Positions 17,547-26,336 of a stretch of DNA of 64,000 bases are shown piece after piece (position 1 is the first letter of the stretch; every line of letters starts with the position of its first letter). Both the position numbers and the translations under genes were made by a program. The notes beneath the pieces are model-generated. The model saw nothing but the letters and a program-made list of their open reading frames with translations. It was not told the origin of the DNA and did not search any database. Source of the DNA: Butyrivibrio sp. YAB3001 (GTDB lineage: Bacteria > Bacillota > Clostridia > Lachnospirales > Lachnospiraceae); contig NZ_FOKR01000005.1 in NCBI RefSeq assembly GCF_900112195.1, positions 180,091 through 244,090 of the forward strand. Reading direction: 5' to 3'.

Positions 17547-18733
17547 TTTACTCCTCCAAGATAAACTCCATCTGCTGAATCACACAATGCAGCAGTATAT
17601 TTTCCGGATAATTCCGGATAGATAGAAAGATATTTTTCTTTTACATTAGCCATAACATCTTCTGAATAATCCGGATCAATAAGCGCCATGCAGCATCCCT
17701 TAAAGCCTGCTCCGCTGAAGCGCCCACCATATATTCCTCTGGTATTCACCATTATCTTGTATAAAGAAATAAGTTCAGGGCAACCACATTCATAATTCTC
17801 AACACTGCTCTTTCCGCTCTCAAAAATCAGACTTCCATATTCATCCAGATTGCCATCTCTCCAGGCTTTGGCTCCTTTTTTGGCCCTGTCGTACTCGCTG
17901 AAATAGTGCTCTGCTCTCTTACGGAAATTCTCAGGAAGCCTGCTGCCATATTCATCAAATACTTCCCTTGGAACTTGTCTTAATACCGTATCCTTAAATT
18001 TTCCATAATTCATTCCGGCATACGCAAGAAGTGAATATGCCGCAGCCTTACATTCATCCTGCCTCAAGTTATAAGCGCTCGTAGCAAGACTTCTTTCAAG
18101 TCCGCTAAAGAAAATTGCTATCTTATATGGTTTCATGGATTGCGAAGTAGATATAAGCTCATATTTATCATCAAGACAATCAAGATATAAAAGCTTTTCT
18201 TTTCTGCACAGTACTTCGCAGGACTGGTCCAGTTTTCCACAATTAACTCCCACGTAGTTATTCTCAGCTGCTTTTGCGATCATAATGGTTTCCCAGTCAT
18301 CAAGTATGATTCCATTAACTCTCGCAAGCGCAGATAAAAATGCGATAATAACCGCTGCTGACGAACTAAGTCCCCCAATTGGAAGGTCGCCTTCTATAAC
18401 TGCACTAAGTCCATATTTTAATGCATACTTTTCCGCAAGTTCTTTGGTTGCGCCTCTTAAATGATCCGCGAAATCTCCCTGTGCGCTCTCCGGAACGCCG
18501 GACACATGAAACTGCGCCCTCTTTCCCGGAAAATTCACTGATTGCACCTCTATTACCCCATTATTCTTGGTGCTGTAAACAATATGAATCCCCTTATCAA
18601 TTGCAAGACCATTGATTACGCCGTTTTGATGGTCAATATGTGCCCCAAGCGGCGATACTCTGTATGGGCAAAAAGAAATTCCCTCCGGTTCTTTACCATA
18701 GGTCCTAAAATATAATTCCTCACATTCCATAGC
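17543..18733 (-). CDS. GHMP sugar kinase, galactokinase/galacturonokinase-like
   Basis: The sugar-binding motif reads PYRVSPLGAHIDHQNG, closer to plant galacturonokinase (PLGAHIDHQ) than to classical GalK (RVNLIGEHTDY). The GHMP ATP loop PIGGLSSSAAV follows, and the C-terminal GRFSGAGFKGC motif is present. It would phosphorylate galactose or galacturonate at C1. The frame is open to 18787, but GGGGG seven bases before ATG 18733 makes that the likelier start (396 aa). It lies downstream of the LytTR-type promoter at 18954-19022, with a possible terminator hairpin in between. Confidence 0.8.
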   Translation of the reverse strand, partial: AMECEELYFRTYGKEPEGISFCPYRVSPLGAHIDHQNGVINGLAIDKGIHIVYSTKNNGVIEVQSVNFPGKRAQFHVSGVPESAQGDFADHLRGATKELAEKYALKYGLSAVIEGDLPIGGLSSSAAVIIAFLSALARVNGIILDDWETIMIAKAAENNYVGVNCGKLDQSCEVLCRKEKLLYLDCLDDKYELISTSQSMKPYKIAIFFSGLERSLATSAYNLRQDECKAAAYSLLAYAGMNYGKFKDTVLRQVPREVFDEYGSRLPENFRKRAEHYFSEYDRAKKGAKAWRDGNLDEYGSLIFESGKSSVENYECGCPELISLYKIMVNTRGIYGGRFSGAGFKGCCMALIDPDYSEDVMANVKEKYLSIYPELSGKYTAALCDSADGVYLGGVK

Positions 18734-18741
18734 GTAACCCC

Positions 18742-18803
18742 CATTTTCTTCATAGAAATTAAAAGACCGGCAAATAAAACCCTCCACAACGGTTTCATCT
18801 GCC
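18742..18803 (-). terminator. Possible terminator/attenuator before the sugar kinase
   Basis: On the minus strand GACCGGCA and TGCCGGTC form an 8-bp stem with a long loop, followed by TTTTAATTT. It lies between the 21-codon peptide gene and the kinase and could limit read-through. Confidence 0.45.
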
Positions 18804-18839
18804 GGTCTATTTTTAATTCTAAATAACTATTATTATTCA

Positions 18840-18905
18840 TTAGTCTCCTAAGAAAAGGTTTATTAAATACCATCCCCAAGAAATATCACAAGCCTGACAT
18901 GTCAT
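18840..18905 (-). CDS. 21-residue peptide, candidate signal peptide
   Basis: ATG 18905 to TAA 18840 encodes a peptide that begins MTCQACDISWGWYL and ends in a hydrophobic NLFLGD tail. A strong ribosome site (AAAGGAG, 9 bases upstream) and a dedicated promoter with a two-repeat LytTR-type operator lie in front of it. The AgrC-like kinase ends 121 bp upstream. It has two cysteines (3 and 6) and two tryptophans, no double-glycine leader and no AgrB nearby, so it is not a classical AgrD. An autoinducing peptide for the adjacent two-component system is the favoured but unproven reading; a regulatory leader peptide is the alternative. Confidence 0.6.
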   Translation of the reverse strand: MTCQACDISWGWYLINLFLGD

Positions 18906-18953
18906 ATTTTTGATCTCCTTTCTTCTTTTTGTCTTCCCCCTTGATGTATTTTA

Positions 18954-19022
18954 AGTTTAACCTTAGACAAAGAACCTAACAATAAATTGCCGATAATCGG
19001 TCATATTTTCAGGATATTCGGT
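18954..19022 (-). promoter_or_regulatory. LytTR-type operator and promoter of the peptide gene
   Basis: On the minus strand ACCGAATAT (19014-19022) and ACCGATTAT (18993-19001) are direct repeats with a 21-bp period, the geometry of LytTR regulators. Ten bases further are TTGTTA (18977-18982), a 17-bp spacer and TAAACT (18954-18959). The same module, with identical spacings, lies at 45493-45561. Confidence 0.75.
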
Positions 19023-19025
19023 AAA

Positions 19026-20315
19026 TCATATTACATCCGGCATTGTAATGTCTACGTCAAACATCCCATTTTCGTTGTTTATCTCAAAGAGACCATTATA
19101 TCGCTTTACCGCATCCTCCACGTTACGCAGTCCATATCCATGGCCTTCCTCAAATTTTTTGATAACTCTATGTTTATCTGCCACCTGTACCTTGTTTTTT
19201 ACTTTATTTCTTACAACAATAAACATATTTGTATTAAATATTCTAATATCTACATCAACGTGATTATCTGTCCCATCAACTTCTCTGCATGCATTATTTA
19301 TAAGATTATAAAAAATGGTACAAAGATCGGGATTACTTACCTGAAGCACATCCGGTATTCTTCCTCGCCAATCAATTTTCACACCAGGATACTGACTCTT
19401 AATCCCTGCGATAATGGAATTGATCATATGATTACCTGTTGAAAAATCCAGTGTTGCTTTTGCCATCTGCCCATCAACAGATTCCAGATATTCCTTTAAT
19501 TTGTCATAGTCGCCTTCATCGATCAGTGTCTTAATGCAATTCATATGCCCCTTAAAATCATGACGAAATCTTTTCGTCTTTTCTTCTTTGTCTAACAGGT
19601 CTGTAAAGTAGTTTTTCTGATTCTCTATCAGTCTGTCTTTTTGCGCCACATCACTACTCAATCTTCCATTCTGAGTGTGGAAGAAAATACCAATACACTG
19701 AGATAAAAAGAACAAACAACAAAGCACTATGATCACACTATTCCTAAAAAAGGACATGCGATCATCAAACTGAATACTATATTGCTCAATATAAGCTATA
19801 ATCAGCGCTGAAAAAAATGCACTTGCAGAAAGAATAACTACTGACTGTTTTTCAACATTAAGTCTGAACACATTTTGCTTATCAATCATACGCGTTTTTT
19901 TGAGCATCCATATGACAAATAAAGCTGTCGTAAGTACACCATTTAATACAAATGTCAAAATTGGGTTATTGGAAATATCTTCGGCTGATACGCCAGTAAA
20001 GATCATAGCACCATAGGCAATCAAAGAATCAATAAGTGCTATTATGAAAACTCCCAGAATGGGATACCTGATTTTTATACTTTTACATAGTAGTTTAACC
20101 ATAACCACTATCAGAACAGCATTAAGCAAAGAGGCAATAGACTTATCAAATGCAAATCCTATTCCCCCAATAACAATACTGCATCCTAACCAGATATATC
20201 TTAAAAATTTATTACTAAGTGGTTCAATCTTCGCACCACAAAAAATAACTCCAAACAGTAAAAGCTTACATAATTCATTGTAAAATGTAGCGATATTACT
20301 AATTGCTGATATCAT
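19026..20315 (-). CDS. AgrC-like sensor histidine kinase (GHKL)
   Basis: A 429-residue protein. Residues 1-210 hold about six membrane helices and form the sensor. The phosphoacceptor is His252 in RHDFKGHMNC, followed by an N-box FYNLINNACREV (about 345) and a G-box GHGYGLRNV (about 395), the AgrC/ComD type of GHKL kinase that usually senses secreted peptides. The start follows AGGAGACGG. It is the second gene of an operon with the LytTR regulator. No agrB-like maturation gene is seen. Confidence 0.85.
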   Translation of the reverse strand: MISAISNIATFYNELCKLLLFGVIFCGAKIEPLSNKFLRYIWLGCSIVIGGIGFAFDKSIASLLNAVLIVVMVKLLCKSIKIRYPILGVFIIALIDSLIAYGAMIFTGVSAEDISNNPILTFVLNGVLTTALFVIWMLKKTRMIDKQNVFRLNVEKQSVVILSASAFFSALIIAYIEQYSIQFDDRMSFFRNSVIIVLCCLFFLSQCIGIFFHTQNGRLSSDVAQKDRLIENQKNYFTDLLDKEEKTKRFRHDFKGHMNCIKTLIDEGDYDKLKEYLESVDGQMAKATLDFSTGNHMINSIIAGIKSQYPGVKIDWRGRIPDVLQVSNPDLCTIFYNLINNACREVDGTDNHVDVDIRIFNTNMFIVVRNKVKNKVQVADKHRVIKKFEEGHGYGLRNVEDAVKRYNGLFEINNENGMFDVDITMPDVI

Positions 20316-20326
20316 AAAACCGTCTC

Positions 20327-21034
20327 CTAATAGCTAATAGCATGTTCTTTCGCATACTTCATATAGCGTTGGACAAAATCCGCTTTTTGTCTTCTGGAGA
20401 CTGGAATTGCTAATTCATCATCAATAGAAAGTACTACTTCGTTTTGCTGTACCACCTTAACATACTTAAAGCTTACCAAATATGTCTTGTGTGTTTTATA
20501 AAAAAGATCTGGGTTTAATGTACTCTCCCAATACTTGAGTGTCTTATTGTTCATGTACTGATTGTCAGCAGTGTATATGCATGTACCATCTCCCATTGAT
20601 TCAACATATACTATGTCTGACTGAACAACTATATACTTATTTCCATTAGAATTGACAATTATTTTTTCTTCCCCAATAAGCTCCTTCTCAGCTTCACTTA
20701 ATGCCTCGTAAAAAGCCTTAGGCTGAATTGGCTTACTAAGGAAACGAAAGGCCCTTACTTTAAAGGCCTCTGACATAAATTCAATATGGCTTGTTAAAAA
20801 AATGATATAATCGTTTCTACCTTGTTTCCTGATATGTGCGGCTGTCCTTAGCCCATTGAGCATCCCCATCTCAATATCGAGAAATAAGATATCGTACTTT
20901 TTTCCACTTTGGATAAGTTTTTCACCAGACTCAAAATAATCTATCGTGTACTTATCCGCACTCCCATCAAGCATTCTGGTAATCTGATGACAAATCATTT
21001 TCTCGTCATCACATACAGCTATTCTGATCCCCAT
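20327..21034 (-). CDS. LytTR-family response regulator (AgrA/ComE-like)
   Basis: The 235-residue regulator has a receiver domain with acidic pocket CDDEK, phosphoacceptor Asp53 in LFLDIEMG and Lys near 101 (FLSKPI). A LytTR DNA-binding domain follows (about 130-232: IVVQSDIVYVESMGDG, FYKTHKTYLVSF, IPVSRR). LytTR proteins bind 9-bp direct repeats about 21 bp apart, and two such sites occur in this window, at the peptide gene and at the biosynthetic cluster. It is transcribed from its own promoter (21068-21096) with the kinase. Confidence 0.88.
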   Translation of the reverse strand: MGIRIAVCDDEKMICHQITRMLDGSADKYTIDYFESGEKLIQSGKKYDILFLDIEMGMLNGLRTAAHIRKQGRNDYIIFLTSHIEFMSEAFKVRAFRFLSKPIQPKAFYEALSEAEKELIGEEKIIVNSNGNKYIVVQSDIVYVESMGDGTCIYTADNQYMNNKTLKYWESTLNPDLFYKTHKTYLVSFKYVKVVQQNEVVLSIDDELAIPVSRRQKADFVQRYMKYAKEHAISY

Positions 21035-21067
21035 TTAACGCTATACTCCCGTAAATCCATTTACGTT

Positions 21068-21096
21068 ATGATAGCACAGCACGCCTTAAATTTCAA
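21068..21096 (-). promoter_or_regulatory. Promoter of the regulator-kinase operon
   Basis: TTGAAA (21091-21096) and TATCAT (21068-21073) on the minus strand are spaced by 17 bp, about 35 bp before the regulator start. No LytTR repeat is seen here, so the sensor operon may be constitutive. Confidence 0.65.
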
Positions 21097-21189
21097 TCAA
21101 CAACAGCTTGGAAACCGCTTATTGCATCAGCGTTTCCGCGTTTTTCTGAAATTTATTTTCACTTTTTTCCAAAGTCGGAATTTTTTCAT

Positions 21190-21915
21190 TCAATTGTCAA
21201 GCAATTCTGTTCTTCGCGGATAGACAATTGCAACGAAAAATTCGTTATATTTCCATGCCTTGAACACATATTGACTAAAGTTCTTAAAACTTCCTTTTAT
21301 GCATCTCTCTTCACACACTAACTCAGTTATTTCCATCACATCACTTGAAAAAAAGACACTCACTTTCAGGCATTTGATAAGAGCTTCACGAATAGTCCAA
21401 AGATAAGTCTTTTCCACATTGTTAGTTGTAAGCAGCACCTTTTCATTCTCAGAAAGCTTCATACCATCCGCTTTTGCTTCTCCAAGTTGCTCTTCGATAT
21501 CGATTCCTATTATTAATTTATCAGGATAAGCAAGACTTACTGCAATATTGCCACAATGAGAAAGGCTAACCTGGGGATTCATATCTTCACCATGATTTCT
21601 TACTCTTACAACAGGCTGATTAAATACACCTTTAGTAATGTTAATGTTTTCGACACTTTTATCTATAAGAGCAGAAACAGCAGTTTTAGCTGAAAATCTC
21701 CCCAATGCAATTTCCTGCTGAAGCTTTGGATTCTTATGTCGTCTGATATAAGCCGTATCCTCTTCATCCAGATATTTTGCATTGGAAATATCTATTTCAG
21801 CTTCTTTATGAGAGTAGTTCAAAATGACATCATAATACTCATTTTGCTCTTTTAAAAAAAGACGCAACTTTTCATTATCATATTTTATTCCATCGATTTT
21901 ATTGAACTCCGACAA
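21190..21915 (-). CDS. 4'-phosphopantetheinyl transferase (Sfp-type)
   Basis: The 241-residue protein has the PPTase motifs SLSHCGNIAVSLAY, GIDIEE (137-142, Mg-binding Asp139 and Glu141) and LWTIREALIKCL (about 172-183, Glu177 and Lys181). It attaches phosphopantetheine from CoA to the carrier-protein serine, here most likely the ACP at 33573-33857. It is the last gene of the cluster and overlaps the upstream flavoenzyme by 17 bp. A TTG start is likely and its exact position uncertain. Confidence 0.88.
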   Translation of the reverse strand: MSEFNKIDGIKYDNEKLRLFLKEQNEYYDVILNYSHKEAEIDISNAKYLDEEDTAYIRRHKNPKLQQEIALGRFSAKTAVSALIDKSVENINITKGVFNQPVVRVRNHGEDMNPQVSLSHCGNIAVSLAYPDKLIIGIDIEEQLGEAKADGMKLSENEKVLLTTNNVEKTYLWTIREALIKCLKVSVFFSSDVMEITELVCEERCIKGSFKNFSQYVFKAWKYNEFFVAIVYPRRTELLDN

Positions 21916-23377
21916 ACTCCAAGTTCTCCTTCGAACATATTCTCATGATCGCACTCTTTCCACTTACAAGTGCATCCGGTAATCCGCCGAGCGCGCTAAG
22001 CCACTGTCCGGCTATAAACATATTATCAATGCCTTCTATAACTCCACTATGTGAAACTTTGTTTGTCTCCTTAGTGAGCATAAATGCCATATACGCGCCT
22101 TTATAAGCTCCACAATATCTCTCATAGGTAAGCGGTGTAGTAACATCGACCATCTCTACCTTACCTACAGTTTCTTTAAAATACTTATGTAAAAGATTCT
22201 GGTAAAAATTCTTTATTTTTTCTTTCTTCGCAAGATACTCATCTCTTGAGAGGTTTTCCCAATTGCTGTAGTCATAGATAGTAAGGCCGGTCTTTATTAT
22301 GCTTTTACCTGCGGGAGCAAAATTTTTTTCCTTGCAATAATGTGTAAAACAGCAACTATTCACTGTCTCACCCGCAATTGTTGTCTCATCGATCATGAAA
22401 ATATTCTTGCTTGCATAATTAGAAAGGTCACAATCAACCCCAAAGGCAACCTGCGCTATACTGCTTGTTCTGTATCCGTCTTTTGTATAAAATCCATCGA
22501 GAATACTATCCTTATATTTACCGTCTAAGAGCTTTTTCAGTACAACATGCATATCACAGGCAGGAACAACAAAATCCGCATTGATTTCTTCTCCGCTCTC
22601 AAGAACAATTCCTCTCGCGCTGCCTTCTTCAATCTTAATACTCTTTACTTTAGCATTGCAAAAAAGTTTGCCTCCAAGTTTCAGGAACTGATCTTTCATA
22701 TTATCAGTAAGTTTTTTTGAACCTCCCTGAACCCATCCAGCCTGTCCTCCTGCAACGGATCCAAGTGTGACCAATACACCCTGAGCAAGATTGTCCCTAA
22801 ACGAAAATGCCAAAAGTGCATTCCTTATAAGCTCTGATTTAAAGCGTTTGCCATATTCTTCTGTAGTCAATGAGCATATCGGTCCCAGTGTTCCAAACAC
22901 TGTCATCATATTCTTGATGAACCCTCTTTTCTCTACAGGACTCATCAGATCCATAGGCTTTCCTGCCGGAAACTGAAATCCCTTGAGTGCCTCCAAAATG
23001 CCAATAAGTTGATTTATTGGTTTTTCATCCTCCGGTGATATTCTAAGCAGCTCTTCCTTCAAAAGTGAAAGATCCGCATACCATGTAAGAGTATTCTCAC
23101 CATCATGAACTTGTGCAAAAACAGGTTCTTTAACTATATTCTCTTTTTCGAAAGCACCTGTTTCCTGCCAACAGTTATAAATATCTGTGCCTTCGCCAAC
23201 GCCAGTAAGCCAGCTTATCGAGCCGTCAATTCGATATCCTTTTCTGTTCCAGGCAGTACACTCTCCGCCAGAAACTGCATGTTGCTCATAAATATCACAT
23301 TCAAATCCGTTCTTTCTGGCATATATTCCAGCTGCAAGTCCGGCAACCCCTGCCCCTACAACAACAATCTTTTTCAA
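21899..23377 (-). CDS. Phytoene-desaturase-like flavoenzyme (CrtI family), copy 1
   Basis: A 492-residue protein with an N-terminal FAD-binding motif VVVGAGVAGLAAGIYARKNG and an acidic residue at the end of strand 2 (CDIYEQ). The C-terminal MFIAGQWLSALGGLPDA is the CrtI-family end motif. Relatives desaturate or isomerise conjugated polyenes or saturate terpenoids. It starts at TTG 23377 behind AGGGG. In this cluster it could desaturate, isomerise or oxidise an acyl chain; the reaction is not predictable from sequence alone. Confidence 0.8.
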   Translation of the reverse strand: MKKIVVVGAGVAGLAAGIYARKNGFECDIYEQHAVSGGECTAWNRKGYRIDGSISWLTGVGEGTDIYNCWQETGAFEKENIVKEPVFAQVHDGENTLTWYADLSLLKEELLRISPEDEKPINQLIGILEALKGFQFPAGKPMDLMSPVEKRGFIKNMMTVFGTLGPICSLTTEEYGKRFKSELIRNALLAFSFRDNLAQGVLVTLGSVAGGQAGWVQGGSKKLTDNMKDQFLKLGGKLFCNAKVKSIKIEEGSARGIVLESGEEINADFVVPACDMHVVLKKLLDGKYKDSILDGFYTKDGYRTSSIAQVAFGVDCDLSNYASKNIFMIDETTIAGETVNSCCFTHYCKEKNFAPAGKSIIKTGLTIYDYSNWENLSRDEYLAKKEKIKNFYQNLLHKYFKETVGKVEMVDVTTPLTYERYCGAYKGAYMAFMLTKETNKVSHSGVIEGIDNMFIAGQWLSALGGLPDALVSGKSAIMRICSKENLEFVGVQ

Positions 23378-23392
23378 CGCTTCAATCCCCTA

Positions 23393-24145
23393 CTATAATA
23401 AAATCTCTTTTCCTTCAAATGCCTCGCAATCATGACCGCAAATGACATATTCACATTCATCAGCCATTTTCTGCATCCTGTCAATCGCACTAAGTGCTTC
23501 CTGTTTTTTGAAAGGTATTGTAGAAATTACGCCATCATCCAACTGCTTCCTTGTATATGCTGCGTCTCCAACAAGCAGCATCTTCTTATTCTTTCCTTTA
23601 AGGAGCAGTGACTGATGCCCTGCTGAATGTCCATAAGTAGCCAGACATTCGATTGCCTCATTTCCATCTACGACAGAATCACCTTCTACCATTGACACAT
23701 TAAGGCGTTCTTCCAGGCAATTAAGATCATCCGACTTATATTCAAAAGACCTTCCACCTACCAGCTTCTTGGCTTCCTCATATTCTCTTTTCTGCACAAC
23801 AAGAGGAACATTTGTGTTTTCAAAAACTGATATACCGCCTGCATGGTCAAAATGAAGATGGGAAACAATTACAGCCTTTATACTCTCTTTATCTATTCCA
23901 TATTCTTTAAGCCTGTTTGCAAGTAGTTCATCTTTATTTACATCCACCTCAATGAAATGAGTAAGATTTTCCATTATCTTTTCTTTATCGCTGTAAAACA
24001 ACGGATTCAGCCCCGAGTCAAACAGATAAACATCCCCATTTTCCATATAGATCAGATATCCGTATACTCTAAGAAACTGTTTATTAAATTTAAAGCCCAC
24101 TTTTCCAAGATACATGGGAACGACTTTACTTACAGGATTAATCAT
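23393..24145 (-). CDS. Metallo-beta-lactamase-fold hydrolase (AHL-lactonase-like)
   Basis: The 250-residue protein has the metal motif SHLHFDHAGG (His96, His98, Asp100, His101), a further YGHSAGHQS histidine and GDAAY. The overall pattern resembles N-acyl-homoserine lactonases and MBL-fold thioesterases. In a carrier-protein pathway it may hydrolyse an acyl thioester, lactone or amide intermediate. It overlaps its neighbour by ATGA, so it belongs to the operon. No secretion signal is visible. Confidence 0.8.
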   Translation of the reverse strand: MINPVSKVVPMYLGKVGFKFNKQFLRVYGYLIYMENGDVYLFDSGLNPLFYSDKEKIMENLTHFIEVDVNKDELLANRLKEYGIDKESIKAVIVSHLHFDHAGGISVFENTNVPLVVQKREYEEAKKLVGGRSFEYKSDDLNCLEERLNVSMVEGDSVVDGNEAIECLATYGHSAGHQSLLLKGKNKKMLLVGDAAYTRKQLDDGVISTIPFKKQEALSAIDRMQKMADECEYVICGHDCEAFEGKEILL

Positions 24146-25482
24146 GATGCCATTCCTTTCAGGTCCAATTCACTTTCTGTTTTTTCCAAAAACTTCTTAA
24201 CTGTATAAAGTGCTCCAAAAAAGCCAAATGTTGCGCCCCAGTTACCTACAACATAAACATCTTTTACCTGACTATTAAGATTGTAGATAAGGTTTGCAGT
24301 CATATTATTTGCATTATTTCTCTTCCAGCCAAAAACAGCTCCACCCTTGTTAGCAGTCATATTTCTCTTATGCTCAGGAGATGATTCAAGTATCAGTTCC
24401 AGATTACTTTCATTTTCCTCCAGTGCCTGACTTGCAAGTTTTTTGGCTGTACTCAAATACTCATCTTTAGTCAGTTGTTTATCACTTACAAAGGTAACCA
24501 TAATATTGCAGCTATCCTCTTCAAGAGTTGATACAATTGCGGGGAAATCGCCCATTATTACATTTTCCTGCCTTGTCAGCTGCTTTTTGGTTTTTAAATA
24601 GAATCTGTATGCAGAAGGTCCAACCTCCATCGCAAACACTTTCTTTAACGGATTGGAGGTGATTTCTTCATTCTGGCAATAACCGGAAAGAATATCATTA
24701 AAATAACTTGCAAATACGACTTTAATTCCTTTTACTGACTGATGGTTTTTACTTGTGAGAACATAGCATCTGTCTCTTTCATCGTATGACATTGCCATTG
24801 CCTCATAATCATAAAACATGTCGCCCAGTCCACTCTCTAAAACACACCTTGACAGCTCTTTTATAAACCATTCTGTCTCAAGATAATATGCACCGGAGCC
24901 ATAGGTAACAACTAAAGATGCAAAAGTAAAAGCGGAATCTTCCTTTGTTACACCACCATAAGATGGTCCTATAAATGACAACAGATCGATGAGTTCTTCA
25001 CTCTTGAAATATTTCCTTAAGAATCTCTCAAAAGAAATTGAACTCAGTTCTACAAAGAACTTACGAACAGCTCTGTCATCACCTGAATAAAGAACATCAG
25101 AAAAATCTGTCATATACTTAAAATACTTTTCAGCACTATCTGATTCCTCCGGAAAGAGTTCTTTTATCTGTTCCTTCTGCATGGAAAGTTCAAGCGATAA
25201 CCTGATAGTCTTTTCATTTCTTAAAACATTAACTTCATCGGCATGTCTTAAGTGTTTTTCAACCGGAATATTCAAGGCTCCAGTAAACTGCTGAAGTATT
25301 GTCTTATTCGGTATTCCAATGTGATGAGCTCCAAACGGAACTCCTGGAATAATATCCTGAAGATACCCACCGGCAACTTTATTTTTTTCTAAAACCGCAA
25401 CTTTCTTATTATCTTTTGTCAACATAGCAGCAGTAAGCATCCCTGCAATTCCTGCTCCTACAACAATGTAATCGTAAACCAT
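24142..25482 (-). CDS. Phytoene-desaturase-like flavoenzyme (CrtI family), copy 2
   Basis: A 446-residue FAD protein: YIVVGAGIAGMLTAAML at the N-terminus, VAVLEKN at strand 2 and VYVVGNWGATFGFFGALY at the C-terminus. It has the CrtI/CrtISO architecture with a divergent middle part. The start follows AAAGGAAAAG. It probably acts on the same polyene-like intermediate as the other two copies, each at a different step; this is inference. Confidence 0.75.
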   Translation of the reverse strand: MVYDYIVVGAGIAGMLTAAMLTKDNKKVAVLEKNKVAGGYLQDIIPGVPFGAHHIGIPNKTILQQFTGALNIPVEKHLRHADEVNVLRNEKTIRLSLELSMQKEQIKELFPEESDSAEKYFKYMTDFSDVLYSGDDRAVRKFFVELSSISFERFLRKYFKSEELIDLLSFIGPSYGGVTKEDSAFTFASLVVTYGSGAYYLETEWFIKELSRCVLESGLGDMFYDYEAMAMSYDERDRCYVLTSKNHQSVKGIKVVFASYFNDILSGYCQNEEITSNPLKKVFAMEVGPSAYRFYLKTKKQLTRQENVIMGDFPAIVSTLEEDSCNIMVTFVSDKQLTKDEYLSTAKKLASQALEENESNLELILESSPEHKRNMTANKGGAVFGWKRNNANNMTANLIYNLNSQVKDVYVVGNWGATFGFFGALYTVKKFLEKTESELDLKGMAS

Positions 25483-25528
25483 ATCTTTTCCTTTATGAAT
25501 TTCACCCCAGCCAATAAATATCAGCCTG

Positions 25529-25912
25529 TCAACTAATATAATGTGTACAACAGGATGTACCTATTTCTTTGTTTCCCAGCATAACCTTTATTTCAGTCTT
25601 TACGTAATGTCCGGTCTGCATAAGTTCTTTTGCGATAAAGCTCACCTCTCTGGCTTGCTTTTTTGACAGCCCTGGATATGTTATTTCTGATACATTTGTC
25701 AGAAGTGCCTCTTTTATCTCCGGTTTGCACATTCTAAGGAGTACTTCCCCATTCTGACATACCGACTCTGTCCAAAGAGAGATGGGGATAATGCTATACT
25801 CGCTGATTCCATCGTACTTAGGAGATGAATAAAGACAGTTATCCACAATTTCAAATTCATCCAAAAGCACCATGCTTTCACCCTGTGCAAGGTAATCAGC
25901 AGCCAACAACAT
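25529..25912 (-). CDS. Hotdog-fold protein, degenerate FabZ-like dehydratase partner
   Basis: Length and secondary-structure pattern match FabZ-type hotdog proteins (LLAADYLAQGESMVLLDEF; IIPISLWTESVCQNG), but the GHFPGxPxxPG catalytic stretch of its neighbour is absent. It directly follows the canonical FabZ gene and overlaps it by 17 bp. It may form a heterodimer in which the canonical subunit supplies the catalytic His. The frame is open to 25948, but AAGGAG nine bases before ATG 25912 decides the start (127 aa). Confidence 0.6.
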   Translation of the reverse strand: MLLAADYLAQGESMVLLDEFEIVDNCLYSSPKYDGISEYSIIPISLWTESVCQNGEVLLRMCKPEIKEALLTNVSEITYPGLSKKQAREVSFIAKELMQTGHYVKTEIKVMLGNKEIGTSCCTHYIS

Positions 25913-26327
25913 ATGTCTCTTCTCCTTCTGCAACCTTCTTGCCATCAACTGTAGCTTTTACTCTTACAGTTACATAATTTCCAATCTGATCTACAAGCTC
26001 AGTTCTGATAACAAGCTGATCTCCCGGTCTTACCACTTTTACGAACTTGAAATTGCCTACCTTTACAAGCATTCCACCGCGTTTTTTCTCTTCATCATCC
26101 TTATTGTAAAAAATGAATCCACCCGCCTGCGCAGCTGATTCTATGATCATTGCGCCGGGATAAATAGGCTTACCTGGAAAATGTCCCTGTGACCAAGGCT
26201 CATTTACACTGACATTCTTTACTGCTTCAACAAACTTTCCATATTCAAAATCTGTGATCTTATCAATCATTAAAAATGGATATCTGTGCTCTAAGACACT
26301 CATTATCTCATCTATTGTAATCTGCAT
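25896..26327 (-). CDS. 3-hydroxyacyl-ACP dehydratase, FabZ-like
   Basis: The 143-residue hotdog dehydratase has HRYPFLMID (14-22) and the catalytic motif GHFPGKPIYPGAMIIESAAQ with His49 and Glu63. It removes water from 3-hydroxyacyl-ACP to give the 2-enoyl product. No enoyl reductase is seen in the cluster, so the double bond may be kept, giving a polyene. Good ribosome site GGAGAG. It lies between a BtrH-like gene and its degenerate hotdog partner. Confidence 0.9.
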   Translation of the reverse strand: MQITIDEIMSVLEHRYPFLMIDKITDFEYGKFVEAVKNVSVNEPWSQGHFPGKPIYPGAMIIESAAQAGGFIFYNKDDEEKKRGGMLVKVGNFKFVKVVRPGDQLVIRTELVDQIGNYVTVRVKATVDGKKVAEGEETYVVGC

Positions 26328-26336
26328 TTTCTCTCC

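Noticed and set aside
18616..18879. 87-codon frame overlapping the sugar kinase start and the peptide gene
   Set aside because: Its second half is the kinase gene read out of frame and it has no ribosome site; the 21-codon frame upstream has one.
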